Shown here: piece by piece, positions 27,529-36,370 of the stretch | Numbering within the stretch: the stretch's first letter is position 1 | Layout of the letters: each line of letters starts with the position of its first letter | From: Pseudomonas sp. FP2196 | GTDB taxonomy: Bacteria; Pseudomonadota; Gammaproteobacteria; Pseudomonadales; Pseudomonadaceae | Assembly: GCF_030687715.1 (NCBI RefSeq) | Contig: NZ_CP117445.1 | Span: forward strand, 4,453,501-4,517,500 | Direction: 5' to 3' | Length of the DNA stretch: 64,000 nucleotides | Position numbers and translations under genes: made by a program | Notes under the pieces: model-generated | The model's input: the letters and a program-made list of their open reading frames with translations, nothing else | Told to the model about the DNA's origin: nothing | Databases searched by the model: none

Positions 27529-27610
27529 TGTAGGAGCTGTCGAGTGGAACGAGGCTGCGATCTTTTGATTTTGCTTTTTGAATTATTAGCAAGATCAACA
27601 GATCGTGGCG
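27529..27610. repeat. Degenerate REPIN, GAGGCTGCGATC-type
   Basis: TGTAGGAGCTGTCGAGTGGA and GAGGCTGCGATCTTTTGATT match one arm of the REPIN at 6147. The second arm is only partly recognisable (AAGATCAACAGATCG, then GTGGCG). It lies just after the EF-hand gene. Confidence 0.65.
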
Positions 27611-27650
27611 TTTGGCGGTTCTTGCATGTGTGTGAGGGGGGGTTGGGGGG

Positions 27651-28077
27651 GGCATATCCGTTGCTGCGGTAACGGCTGCTTAGGGTTCCGCCCTTACGGC
27701 GGGTCACTTTTTCCAGACGCCCGGAATGCCGGCCCAGAAAAAAGTAACCAAAAAGGCTGCCCCACTCAACACAATGAGCGCAAGCTCGAGTACCGCTCTT
27801 GATCTTGATCTCGGAGCCCGTCGGCAGGCTGAGTGGAGGGATTGATCCGGGGGTGGGAGCGCAGCGACCGTTTGGCGAAGCCAAACACATCGAGAGGAGG
27901 TGCAGCGCAGCAAACCGGAGGCGATGCCCCCGGATCAATCCCGCAGCGAAGGAACCCGAGCCACGGCGAGGGCCGAACGTCAGGGTAAAGACCTTTGGTT
28001 ACTTTGGGGCGTTTGCCAAAGTGACCCGCCGTAAGGGCGGAACCGCCAGCCGCAACACCCGCAACAACGGATATGCT
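27651..28077. repeat. 427-bp fold-back element with long inverted termini (copy B)
   Basis: The ends are inverted repeats of about 60-100 nt: the left starts GGCATATCCGTTGCTGCGG and the right ends GCAACAACGGATATGC. Within them a 27-nt block (27684-27710) has an exact reverse complement at 28018-28044, and AAAGTAACC (27741) matches GGTTACTTT (27997). Inside lies a second 16-bp perfect inverted pair (27838-27853 and 27927-27942) enclosing a small hairpin (27860-27876). No transposase or credible ORF is present. A shortened relative is at 17726-17922. It may belong to one of the intergenic repeat families described for P. fluorescens SBW25; I cannot assign which. Confidence 0.8.
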
Positions 28078-28091
28078 CCCAATCAAAAACC

Positions 28092-29144
28092 CTAACGGCG
28101 ATCCTCAACCCGAGCCTGACTCTTACTCCAATCCGTCAACAAACTATAAGCAACAGCCAAAAGCGTAGGCCCGATAAACAACCCGATAAACCCAAACGCA
28201 AGCAACCCGCCAAACACCCCAAGCAACACAATCACCAACGGCAAATTCCCGCCACGACTGATCAGATAAGGCTTCAGCACGTTATCCACACCACTGATGA
28301 TGAACGTCCCCCAGATCCCGAGAAACACCGCCATCCCATACTCACCCTTCCACGCCAGCCATGCCGTTGCCGGTACCCAGACCAACGGTGGCCCCATCGG
28401 AATCAGACTCAGGAGAAAGGTCACAATCCCCAACACCAATGCACCCGGCACCCCGGCAATCAAAAACCCGATCAACGCCAAAACCGCCTGCGCCGCCGCC
28501 GTACCAATCACCCCGTTGACCACCCGCTGCACCGTTCCGGCAACCAACTCGATGTAGTACCCGGCACGATCGCCGATCAAACGCTCCAGCAGACCGTGCA
28601 CGAACGCCGCCAGACGCGGCCCGTCGCGATAGAAAAAGAACACAAAGACAATGCTCAGCGTCAGTTCAAGGATGCCGCCGCCGATCTGTGCACTGCGTGC
28701 CAGCAACCAGTTACCGACCTGCCCCAGATAAGGCTTGATCGACACCATCAACGCCGCGCCCTGCTGATCGATGCTGTTCCAGATCCCGACCAGCCGCCCA
28801 CCTACAAGCGGCACACCGCCCAGCCAGGCTGGCGCCTCCGGCAGACCATCAACCTGCACATCCTTGATAAAGGCCGTGGCATCGCGCACATGATCGGCCA
28901 GATTGAACCCCAGCCAGACCAGCGGCGCCGCCACCAGCAACATCCAACCCAACGTCAGAATCGCGGCAGCCAGCGACTCACGACCATTGAGCAGCCGGGT
29001 CAAAAGACGCATCAGCGGCCAACTGGCAAACGCCAGCACCGCCCCCCAGAAAAGCGCCGACCAGAACGGCGCCATCACCCACAGGCTGGCGCCAAACAGC
29101 ACCAGCAGCAGGATCTGCACCAGCAGTCGATCGTTATTGAGCAT
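28092..29144 (-). CDS. AI-2E family (PerM/YdiK-like) membrane transporter
   Basis: A 350-residue protein with about eight hydrophobic helices and the family pattern GWMLLVAAPLVWLGF, then GIVTFLLSLIPMGPPLVWVPA and GVDNVLKPYLISRGGNLPLVIVLLGVFGGL. Members are linked to AI-2 export (TqsA) or to Na+/H+ antiport and other functions, so the substrate is open. GAGACC precedes ATG 29144. It abuts the fold-back element at its 3' end. Confidence 0.9.
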   Translation of the reverse strand: MLNNDRLLVQILLLVLFGASLWVMAPFWSALFWGAVLAFASWPLMRLLTRLLNGRESLAAAILTLGWMLLVAAPLVWLGFNLADHVRDATAFIKDVQVDGLPEAPAWLGGVPLVGGRLVGIWNSIDQQGAALMVSIKPYLGQVGNWLLARSAQIGGGILELTLSIVFVFFFYRDGPRLAAFVHGLLERLIGDRAGYYIELVAGTVQRVVNGVIGTAAAQAVLALIGFLIAGVPGALVLGIVTFLLSLIPMGPPLVWVPATAWLAWKGEYGMAVFLGIWGTFIISGVDNVLKPYLISRGGNLPLVIVLLGVFGGLLAFGFIGLFIGPTLLAVAYSLLTDWSKSQARVEDRR

Positions 29145-29211
29145 GTAAGGTCTCGAAAGTCATTCAGGCCAAGAATAGGCGAACATGCCGCGCATGCTCG
29201 CCCGCCAGAGC

Positions 29212-30030
29212 TTATCGCAACAGATCAATGCGCAGGCCAACGCCGTCGACATTGCCGGTTTCCATCCGCGCCGCGCGTACGCCCTGATTGATCAGCGCCT
29301 GGCGCCAGGCCTCGGCTTTAGGGCCGGACAGCGTGACTCGCTGCGTGGTATCGAGGTTCAAGCCACGGGAAATCAAGCGCAGCCAGGTGTCATCCGGATC
29401 ATTGACGAGTTTGGGGAAATCCAGCTCGCCGGTGCTTTTGAGCTGGCGCAACAAGGTCGCCGAAGTCGGCAGCAACTCGCCCAATGGCGCACCCGCATCG
29501 AACTGTTCGACATGCAGATAGGCTTTGCGATTGCCGCGCGTGATGCTGTAGAGCGCCACCAGTGTGTTGTCCTTCGGTGCCGCCAACCTCAGCAACAGAT
29601 AGGCCTGTTGCTCGTCGGAGCCATACAGCTTGGCATTACCGAACACCTCATTAGCCCACAGACTGCTTTCGCCACAGTCGCGCGCCTGACACCAGAACAG
29701 CAACTCGGCATCCTGCTTTTGCAGGGCCTCGCGGGCGGCGGTGAAGGCTTCGGTGGCGGAATGTTCGGCCGGCAACTCGTAAGTGACCGAGGTAGTCTGG
29801 CCACGGGCAGTGACTTGACCGTCAAAGCGCAACTGGCCGCTGATCTTGCGAATCGAGCCCAGCGGGTAGATTCGCTCCAGCTCCACGGGTGGGCGATAGT
29901 CGACGATTTGCGCATCGGCCAGACGCGGCACGATCTGCAGATCCTGACTGCCGGGCACATCGGCGGCGAACGAAATGGAACTGAAACAGCACAGCGCCAA
30001 CAGACTGAGTGACCGCATAGTCAGGCTCAT
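29212..30030 (-). CDS. DUF4892 domain-containing exported protein
   Basis: A 272-residue protein with a Sec signal peptide (LSLLALCCFSSISFA, cleavage after AFA/SFA-A near residue 23). It is then soluble and matches the DUF4892 proteins of Pseudomonas (DVPGSQDLQIVPRLADAQIV near the N terminus). The start may be ATG 30018 rather than 30030; both keep the signal peptide. It is probably periplasmic or loosely outer-membrane-associated; function unknown. It lies between a membrane transporter and an alpha/beta hydrolase on the same strand. Confidence 0.82.
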   Translation of the reverse strand: MSLTMRSLSLLALCCFSSISFAADVPGSQDLQIVPRLADAQIVDYRPPVELERIYPLGSIRKISGQLRFDGQVTARGQTTSVTYELPAEHSATEAFTAAREALQKQDAELLFWCQARDCGESSLWANEVFGNAKLYGSDEQQAYLLLRLAAPKDNTLVALYSITRGNRKAYLHVEQFDAGAPLGELLPTSATLLRQLKSTGELDFPKLVNDPDDTWLRLISRGLNLDTTQRVTLSGPKAEAWRQALINQGVRAARMETGNVDGVGLRIDLLR

Positions 30031-30133
30031 CGGATCGGCATGACTTGGCTATTCGGGGTCGCAGCGGTATAGAAATCCATCGTGGTTGTCTCCCATTTCA
30101 ACCCGCCCAGCCTCGACAGTTGCCCGCTGCAAG

Positions 30134-30988
30134 TCAAGGAATGGCGAAGAAGCGATTGAAACAGTCTGCGACAAGGTCGGCACCGGCCTCGTCGTTGAGG
30201 TGCAAATGGTGCCCGCCCGGCAGCTGCTCACGGGTAAAGGGTAGACGCTCCAGCAGCTCCGGATGTTTGGCCAGCATGCCGTCAGCCGCGACCACCAATT
30301 GCGCCGGGCAACTGATGCGCTGCACGAAGGCCATGGCCTGCTCCTGAGTCAGGCGCAACGGCGAAGGCAGGGTCAGGCGATTGTCGGTGCGCCAGGTGTA
30401 ACCACCGGGCACCGGCATCAAGCCGCGCTGAGCCAACAGTTCTGCGGCCTCACGACTGACCGCCACCAGGCCTTTCATCCGCGCTTCGATGGCACGGTCG
30501 AGGGTGTTGTAGACCGGTTTGCGCTTCTCGCGCAGATCCAGTTGTGCTTGCAGGGCCATGCCCATGCGCTCGGCAGCGTTTTCGCCCTTGTCCGTAGGAG
30601 GAATCACCCCGTCGATCAGCGCCAGATGGGTGATACGCTCCGGCAATGAGCCCGCCAGCACCAGCGAAACGATGGCGCCCATCGAATGCCCGAGCAGGCC
30701 GAAACGTTTCCAGCCCAGTTGTTCGGCAACTTGCAGCACATCATGGGCGTAGTCCCAAAGCGCATAACCGGCGCCCTTCGGTCGATGCCCGGAATGCCCA
30801 TGCCCAGCCATGTCCAGCGCAATAATGCGCAGGCCTTTGAGCTTGGGCGCCAGGCGCGCGAAGCTGTTGGCGTTGTCGAGCCAGCCATGCAGGGCGATCA
30901 CCGGCAACCCTTCCTCAGGGCCGAACAAATGCGCTGCCAGCTCGATATGCGGCAGACTCAGGCGCACCTCTTCGACTGTCTGGCTCAT
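30134..30988 (-). CDS. Alpha/beta hydrolase
   Basis: A 284-residue hydrolase with the HGWLDNANSF oxyanion-hole region, the nucleophile elbow GHSMGA (Ser) and a late histidine in LPGGHHLHL. It resembles the P. aeruginosa PA1622-type hydrolases. AAGGA 6 nt before ATG 30988 sets the start, which overlaps the stop of the next upstream hydrolase gene by 4 bp (ATGA). The two hydrolases, a thioesterase and an acyl-CoA ligase form one minus-strand cluster, suggesting ester or acyl substrates. Signal peptide absent. Confidence 0.88.
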   Translation of the reverse strand: MSQTVEEVRLSLPHIELAAHLFGPEEGLPVIALHGWLDNANSFARLAPKLKGLRIIALDMAGHGHSGHRPKGAGYALWDYAHDVLQVAEQLGWKRFGLLGHSMGAIVSLVLAGSLPERITHLALIDGVIPPTDKGENAAERMGMALQAQLDLREKRKPVYNTLDRAIEARMKGLVAVSREAAELLAQRGLMPVPGGYTWRTDNRLTLPSPLRLTQEQAMAFVQRISCPAQLVVAADGMLAKHPELLERLPFTREQLPGGHHLHLNDEAGADLVADCFNRFFAIP

Positions 30989-31791
30989 GCGCAATCCTTG
31001 TCCTGACGGCCTTCCCAGCGAGTAAACAGATTCTTCAGCAGCCGCGCGGTGTCTTGCGGTCGCTCAAGGGGAAACATATGGCCACCGGGCATGCTCAGTG
31101 CCTCTCCCTGGGCAAGGCGTGAAACAAAGCGGGTGTGATGGCGCATCACCACGCGACTCTTGTGCCCACGCACCACCGCCAACGGCACCTGCAACTGGCG
31201 AGTGCGGCCGGGGCTGGTGTGCGGCACGCCGCGATAAATGCTGATCTCGGTGGCCGGATCGAAGCGCAGACGCAGCTTGTCGCCGACCATGTGCAGGCCA
31301 TGTTGCAGGTAAGCGTCGAAGCATTCCGGGTCAAAGCCACGAAACAGGCTCTTGCCGGCAAAGTAACTGCGCGCGCTGTCGAGGTCGGCAAACTCTTCGC
31401 GGCGGCCAAGGGTACGGCCGGCCGGGGTCAGTTTGTCGATGAAGCCGAAGCGCTTGGCGGCGCGGATCACCCATCGATCAGTGCGGGTCAGCACCGGTGA
31501 ATCGAGCATCACCACGCCGCGGTACAACTCAGGGCAACGCAGTGCCGCGTGCAGATGCAGTACACCGCCGAAAGAATGGCCAACGCCCCACACCGGCTGG
31601 TCTTGTTGCTGCAGGTGATGGATCAGCTCATCGACGAGGTTGTACCAGTTGTCATCCGCCGGGAAACGCGGGTCATGGGCATGCTGCTCCAGATGCGCGA
31701 CCCGATACTCGGGCGCCAGCGCCGCGAACAACTTGCCATAGGTGCCCGAAGGGAAACCGTTGGCGTGGGCGAAAAAGATCGGTTGCGACAT
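30985..31791 (-). CDS. Alpha/beta hydrolase
   Basis: A 268-residue hydrolase beginning MSQPIFFAHANGFPSGTYG, with nucleophile elbow GVGHSFGGVL and the C-terminal histidine in MPGGHMFPLERP. HANGFPS is typical of a Pseudomonas subgroup (PA1621-like). The frame is open to 31854, but ATG 31791 gives the conserved N terminus. Coupled to the downstream hydrolase through ATGA. The two share little sequence beyond the fold, so this is not a recent duplication. Confidence 0.88.
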   Translation of the reverse strand: MSQPIFFAHANGFPSGTYGKLFAALAPEYRVAHLEQHAHDPRFPADDNWYNLVDELIHHLQQQDQPVWGVGHSFGGVLHLHAALRCPELYRGVVMLDSPVLTRTDRWVIRAAKRFGFIDKLTPAGRTLGRREEFADLDSARSYFAGKSLFRGFDPECFDAYLQHGLHMVGDKLRLRFDPATEISIYRGVPHTSPGRTRQLQVPLAVVRGHKSRVVMRHHTRFVSRLAQGEALSMPGGHMFPLERPQDTARLLKNLFTRWEGRQDKDCA

Positions 31792-31921
31792 GCGGGTACA
31801 TCCATGGGCGAGAAACGTGGCGTTGATTGTCCGTAAGACCGAGGCCGGCGGCAATGACTGTAACTGCCAGGAATGATGACAGTCCGGTCAGTGTGATGGT
31901 GGGGTCAGAGAGATCGCTCCA

Positions 31922-31983
31922 CCCCTCACCCCAGCGCTCTCCCTCCGGGTGGTCCGACGTTTCGGGAGGGCTAGGGTGAGGGG
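31922..31983. repeat. Imperfect palindrome with GGTGAGGGG ends
   Basis: CCCCTCACC (31922-31930) pairs with GGTGAGGGG (31975-31983), and inner CTCCCTCCGG partly pairs with CGGGAGGG. It sits in the 203-bp gap between the thioesterase and the hydrolase gene. It looks like another dispersed Pseudomonas intergenic repeat and could also end transcription. Confidence 0.6.
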
Positions 31984-31994
31984 CTTACTCGACA

Positions 31995-32438
31995 TCACCG
32001 CGCCGGCGGCTGCTCACCCAACGGCACCACCGCCATGGTCAATCGCGACACACAACTGGCCTTGCCTTCATCGCTGGTCAAACGGATATCCCAAACATGG
32101 GTCGTACGGCCGATATGAATCGGCTTGGCCACTGCCGTCACCCGACCACTGCGCAACCCACGCAAATGGTTGGCGTTGATCTCCAGCCCCACGCAATAAA
32201 ACTTGCTCGCATCGATGCACAAATAGCTGGCCATCGAACCGACGGTTTCCGCCAGCACCACCGATGCCCCGCCATGCAGCAAGCCGTAAGGCTGGTGAGT
32301 GCGATGGTCGATGACCATGCTCGCCGTCAGCGATTGTTCATCGAACGCTTCGAAGCGGATATCGAGCACTTCGCCGATGGTGTTTTTCTGGATTGCGTTC
32401 AACTGCTCGATGTCGGGATTGGTACGCCACAAGCTCAT
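31995..32438 (-). CDS. Hotdog-fold thioesterase (PaaI/YdiI family)
   Basis: A 147-residue single-domain thioesterase with HQPYGLLHGGASVVLAETVGS, in which the HGG turn and following Glu form the acyl-CoA site, and the strand CVGLEINANHLRGLRSGRV. The family cleaves aryl- or acyl-CoA. AAAGGAAGTCTGCG precedes the ATG. It lies 32 bp downstream of the acyl-CoA synthetase gene and is probably co-transcribed, giving a synthetase/thioesterase pair. Likely the orthologue of P. aeruginosa PA1618. Confidence 0.9.
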   Translation of the reverse strand: MSLWRTNPDIEQLNAIQKNTIGEVLDIRFEAFDEQSLTASMVIDHRTHQPYGLLHGGASVVLAETVGSMASYLCIDASKFYCVGLEINANHLRGLRSGRVTAVAKPIHIGRTTHVWDIRLTSDEGKASCVSRLTMAVVPLGEQPPAR

Positions 32439-32470
32439 CGCAGACTTCCTTTGTTGTTTTTAGTGGTCGC

Positions 32471-34126
32471 TCAATCCTGCCACAGCACCGCCTCGCTACG
32501 CTCGCTCCATTCTTCGAAGCGGGCACCGTAAGTGTCTTCGATGACGTTGCGCTTGATCTTCAGAGTCGGCGTGAGGAAGCCGTTTTCCACTGCCCAACTG
32601 TCCTTGACCACCACCAACCTGCGCAGGCGCTCGTGCTTGTCGAGCACGGCGTTGACTTCCTCCAGCAGTTTTTCCAGGCTCGAATGCAGGCTCGCACGTG
32701 GCTCCTCCTGATTGACGCTTGAGAGCACGCACAACCCCAGCGGTGCACTCAGGCCGTCACCGACCACGCATACCTGTTCGATGCGTGAATGCACGGCCAG
32801 GCGGTTTTCGATCGGTGCCGGAGCGACGTATTTGCCCTTGCTGGTCTTGAAAATCTCCTTCAACCGCCCGGTTAATCGCAGACGTCCCTCGGCATCCTGC
32901 TCGCCCTTGTCGCCAGTACGCAGGAAGCCATCTTCTGTGAGGGTTTCAGCGGTTTTCTGCGGTTCCTTGAAATAGCCGAGCATGTTCGCCCGACTGCGCA
33001 CCTGCACCTCGCCTGACTCATCGATGCGCACCTCGACATCCGGGCACGGTTTGCCAATCCAGCCCTGTTTGTACTGGCCCGGCAGACAGATGTGCGAGTA
33101 GCCGCAACTCTCGGTCATGCCATAGACCTCCAGCACGTCGAGCCCGAGCTTCTGATACCAGGTGAGCAAAGTCTGCGGCACCGGTGCTGCGCCGGACAGA
33201 GCAACGCGCAAGGCATCAAGCCCCAGGCCGACGAGCACTTTGTGCCCTACCCGCTTGCCAATGAACGGCAGGCCGAGGAGAAAATCGAGTCGCTTCGCAG
33301 GGATCTTGCTGTAGACGCCCATCTGGAATTTGGTCCAGATCCGCGGCACGCCGAACATCGCCGTCGGCCGCGCACGCTTGAGGTCAGTGATAAAGGTGTC
33401 GAGGCTTTCAGCAAAGAATACGGTCTGCCCGGTGTAGATCGAAGCCAGTTCAACGAACATGCGCTCGGCGACGTGGCATAGCGGCAGGTACGACAGCAGT
33501 CGGTCATTCTCGTTGAGCCCGAACAACTGCGTGCCGCGGGTCGTCGCGAACCCGAGATTGGCAAAGCTGTGCATCACGCCTTTGGGCAGGCCGGTGGTGC
33601 CGGAGGTGTAGATGATGGTCGCCAGTTGCTCGGCGGCGGGACGCGGGTCGTCCTGAATCGGTGAACTGCGCTGCAGGTCATCCCAACTGAAATCGAAGTC
33701 AGCGGGTGGATGCAGTGGCAGGCTGATGGTCGGCAGATCAGCCGGCACGCCTTGGGACATGCCCGGCCAGTCATCGAGTTTGCCGATGAACGCCAGCACG
33801 CTTTCCGAGTGTTTGAGCACCTGGGCCACGGAGTCGGCGGTGAGGTTGGGATACAGCGGCACCGAAACATGTCCGGCCATCCAGATCGCCAGGTCGGCAA
33901 TGATCCAGTGTGCGCAGTTTTTCGAGATCAGGGCGATGTGGCTGCCTTGCGGCAATTCCCGGGCACGCAGCCAGTGCGCAGCGCAGCGGGCCTGATGGCC
34001 GACGTCGGCCCAGGTCAGGGTCTCGACCTGGCCGCCACCGATGGGCTGCACGAGGAAGCGCTGGCGCGGGTGCCGGGCCTCGCGTTCGTAAAACACGTCC
34101 AGCGGCAAACGGAATGCGGCAGACAT
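32471..34126 (-). CDS. AMP-dependent (long-chain) acyl-CoA synthetase
   Basis: A 551-residue adenylate-forming ligase with the P-loop-like IYTSGTTGLPKGVMHS, EVYGMTESCGYSH and the hinge GDKGEQDAEGRLRLTGRLKEIFKTSKGKYV, including the C-terminal catalytic Lys region. The best relatives I recall are FAA1-type long-chain ligases (PA1617). AGGAG 8 nt before ATG 34126 fixes the start. Probable role: activation of exogenous fatty acids at the inner membrane. Confidence 0.9.
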   Translation of the reverse strand: MSAAFRLPLDVFYEREARHPRQRFLVQPIGGGQVETLTWADVGHQARCAAHWLRARELPQGSHIALISKNCAHWIIADLAIWMAGHVSVPLYPNLTADSVAQVLKHSESVLAFIGKLDDWPGMSQGVPADLPTISLPLHPPADFDFSWDDLQRSSPIQDDPRPAAEQLATIIYTSGTTGLPKGVMHSFANLGFATTRGTQLFGLNENDRLLSYLPLCHVAERMFVELASIYTGQTVFFAESLDTFITDLKRARPTAMFGVPRIWTKFQMGVYSKIPAKRLDFLLGLPFIGKRVGHKVLVGLGLDALRVALSGAAPVPQTLLTWYQKLGLDVLEVYGMTESCGYSHICLPGQYKQGWIGKPCPDVEVRIDESGEVQVRSRANMLGYFKEPQKTAETLTEDGFLRTGDKGEQDAEGRLRLTGRLKEIFKTSKGKYVAPAPIENRLAVHSRIEQVCVVGDGLSAPLGLCVLSSVNQEEPRASLHSSLEKLLEEVNAVLDKHERLRRLVVVKDSWAVENGFLTPTLKIKRNVIEDTYGARFEEWSERSEAVLWQD

Positions 34127-34226
34127 GCGACTCGCTCCTGTTTTTTTGGTCTGGAGCAAGCGTAGTCAACCAAGCAAGTGCTTGGTTGGAAAATTCAAAC
34201 AAATAATTTCTGGTGTACGCGCTACC

Positions 34227-34317
34227 TGTAGGAGTAAGCCTGCTCGCGATTGCGGTTTATCAGGCGGTATTTATGTCGACTGACACGGCCTCATCGCGAG
34301 CAGGCGCACTCCTACAG
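34227..34317. repeat. REPIN, CCTGCTCGC-type core
   Basis: TGTAGGAGTAAGCCTGCTCG and the inverted arm CGAGCAGGCGCACTCCTACA flank a spacer of about 45 nt, between sixA and the acyl-CoA synthetase gene. Confidence 0.85.
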
Positions 34318-34334
34318 GGTCGGTGTCCACAACT

Positions 34335-34787
34335 TCAGGGATGCTTGAGGCTGTTGAGGGTCATCGAGCCAATCAGCAGTTCAGGGCTCTCAAGCTCAGC
34401 CAAACCCGCCGTACTGACCTTCTCCGGCGGATACCCGGCACCGTGCTGCAAATAGCTCAGCAAATTCCCCACCAGCGGGTTGTGGCTGACCAGCAGCACG
34501 TTGCTCACCGACACCAGTTGATCGGTCACCTTGTCCGAATCAACCTCCGGCGTCAGCCACTCCACCGTGCGAATTTCCGGTTCAAAACCCAGCGCCTCGC
34601 GGACAATCTGCGCGGTCTGCTGCGCGCGCAAATAAGGGCTGGCGTAGATCGCGGTCAGCGGCTGGCCGATCAAATGGGCGGCGCTGCTCAAGGCTTCTTT
34701 GCGACCGTGCTCGGTCAGTTCCCGTTCGGAATCGGGGCACGAGCCATAAGGCACGGCCTCACCGTGACGCAATACCCAGAGTTTCAT
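34335..34787 (-). CDS. sixA: Phosphohistidine phosphatase SixA
   Basis: A 150-residue phosphatase of the histidine-phosphatase superfamily: LRHGEAVP with nucleophile H8, partner Arg and the second histidine in LLVSHNPLVGNLL. SixA removes phosphate from histidine residues, in E. coli ArcB and the nitrogen PTS protein NPr. It overlaps the DUF4389 gene by 4 bp (ATGA) and follows gpsA in one operon. The sequence is complete. Confidence 0.92.
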   Translation of the reverse strand: MKLWVLRHGEAVPYGSCPDSERELTEHGRKEALSSAAHLIGQPLTAIYASPYLRAQQTAQIVREALGFEPEIRTVEWLTPEVDSDKVTDQLVSVSNVLLVSHNPLVGNLLSYLQHGAGYPPEKVSTAGLAELESPELLIGSMTLNSLKHP

Positions 34788-35131
34788 AGCTTGGGTTCCT
34801 CATCTCGGGCCGGATGCGGTGCTGGCGGCACGGCGTGCGGCGCTTCGCCTTCCGGGGTACGCGGCGTTGGCCAGTCGGCGAACGGCCAGGGTTTCTGGTC
34901 GCTGTGAAAGGTGCCGAAGCGACCGATCTGCGCCAGAAACTGGCTCAGGCTGTCGCCGAAATTCATCAGGCTGGCGCTCGGGGCGCCATAGATCAAACGA
35001 TAGATCAGCTGCACCAGCACCACCGCGCCGAGGATGAACTGCGCCACTTGCCAGACCAGCACGTAGACGATCATCCACAACACCCGCAGAAGGATGGATT
35101 CGTACTTGGCTTCGGTTTTCGGATCGTTCAT
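34784..35131 (-). CDS. DUF4389 domain-containing membrane protein
   Basis: A 115-residue protein with one or two transmembrane helices (LLRVLWMIVYVLVWQVAQFILG and the following LVQLIYRLIYG) and a Pro-rich cytosolic tail (PPAPHPARDEEPKL). The pattern fits DUF4389, usually found between gpsA and sixA in Pseudomonas, as here. AGGGAACGACAT precedes the ATG. Function unknown. Confidence 0.85.
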   Translation of the reverse strand: MNDPKTEAKYESILLRVLWMIVYVLVWQVAQFILGAVVLVQLIYRLIYGAPSASLMNFGDSLSQFLAQIGRFGTFHSDQKPWPFADWPTPRTPEGEAPHAVPPAPHPARDEEPKL

Positions 35132-35148
35132 ATGTCGTTCCCTGTGAA

Positions 35149-36174
35149 TCAGTTGAAACCACTGGTGGAAATAAAGTCGACGTCGGTTTTCGGCTCGGCC
35201 CGCATCAGTAGACCGATCACCTGCTCCAGCGTGCGTCCTTCGAACAGAATGGCGTGCAGCCCGGCGACCAGCGGCATGTAGACGCCAACCTCCTGGGATT
35301 TGGCTTTGAGCACCTTCAGGGTGTTCACCCCTTCGGCGACTTCACCGAGGCGCGATACTGCCTCTTCAAGGCTCAGGCCCTGACCGAGGGCGAATCCGAC
35401 CTGATAGTTGCGGCTCTTGGGCGACGAGCAAGTGACGATAAGATCGCCGACGCCGGCCAAGCCAAGGAAGGTCATCGGGTTGGCGCCCTGATTCGCCGCA
35501 AACCGGGTCATCTCGGCCAAGGCGCGCGTGATCAGCATGCTCTTGGTGTTCTCGCCCATTTCCAGCGCCACCGCCATGCCGGCGATGATCGCGTAAACGT
35601 TTTTCAAGGCCCCGCCCAACTCCACACCGAAACGGTCGGCGCTGGCATAAACGCGGAACGTGCGGCCATGCAGCGCAGCTTGCACCTGTTTGCAAAGCTC
35701 TTCGTCTTCACTGGCGACCACCGTGGCGGTCAGCGCGTGTTCGGCGATTTCCCGCGCCAGGTTCGGCCCGGACAACACGCCGATGCGCGCCTGCGGGGCG
35801 ATCTCTTCGAGGATCTGGCTCATCAGTTTGAAGGTGTGGGCTTCGATGCCTTTGGTCAGGCTGACCAGCATTTTGCCGCTCAGCCGCTCGGCGTGAGCCG
35901 CCAGCACCGTGCGCAACGCGCTGGACGGCAGCGCGACAAAGCACAGGTCGCAGGCGTCGAGGGTGGCTTGCAGGTCAGTGACCGCAGTCACGCCCGGCAG
36001 AATCTTGATGCCTTTGAGGTAACGCGGGTTTTCGCGATTGACCCGGATGGCCTCGGCCTGCTCGGGGTCTCGCATCCACTGCAAGACTTGATGGCCGTTC
36101 TCGGCCAGTAGATTGGCCACGGCGGTACCAAAACTTCCGCCTCCCAGGACCGCAATCGGGCGCTGTTCAGTCAT
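35149..36174 (-). CDS. gpsA: NAD(P)H-dependent glycerol-3-phosphate dehydrogenase
   Basis: Reduces dihydroxyacetone phosphate to sn-glycerol-3-phosphate for phospholipid synthesis. The 341-residue product has the Rossmann motif GGGSFGTA (11-18), the catalytic-lysine segment [16 protein letters not shown] and [15 protein letters not shown] 36174 is chosen over a longer frame because it gives the family N terminus. It heads the gpsA-DUF4389-sixA operon; the nearby fabA-fabB genes are divergent and also lipid-related. Confidence 0.96.
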   Translation of the reverse strand: MTEQRPIAVLGGGSFGTAVANLLAENGHQVLQWMRDPEQAEAIRVNRENPRYLKGIKILPGVTAVTDLQATLDACDLCFVALPSSALRTVLAAHAERLSGKMLVSLTKGIEAHTFKLMSQILEEIAPQARIGVLSGPNLAREIAEHALTATVVASEDEELCKQVQAALHGRTFRVYASADRFGVELGGALKNVYAIIAGMAVALEMGENTKSMLITRALAEMTRFAANQGANPMTFLGLAGVGDLIVTCSSPKSRNYQVGFALGQGLSLEEAVSRLGEVAEGVNTLKVLKAKSQEVGVYMPLVAGLHAILFEGRTLEQVIGLLMRAEPKTDVDFISTSGFN

Positions 36175-36370
36175 ATGCAATCCGTTAATCCATACCAGTG
36201 ACGATGGCGGCATTATACGGGGCGACCCGGTCGCGGCCAGCCCCCACGTCAATTACCGACACTTGTAGGAAGAAGACCAATAAAACCTAGGAAAATGCCT
36301 GCAACGTGACTGGAAAAGTCGCAGCCCTCGGTTAACATGCGCGCCAATTATTCACTCTATAGGCTGTGTC

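Noticed and set aside
27525..28095. Several overlapping reading frames of 65-137 codons in the fold-back element
   Set aside because: They arise from GC-rich repeated DNA, occur on both strands, lack ribosome-binding sites and end in the inverted repeats. Similar frames in copy A are broken.
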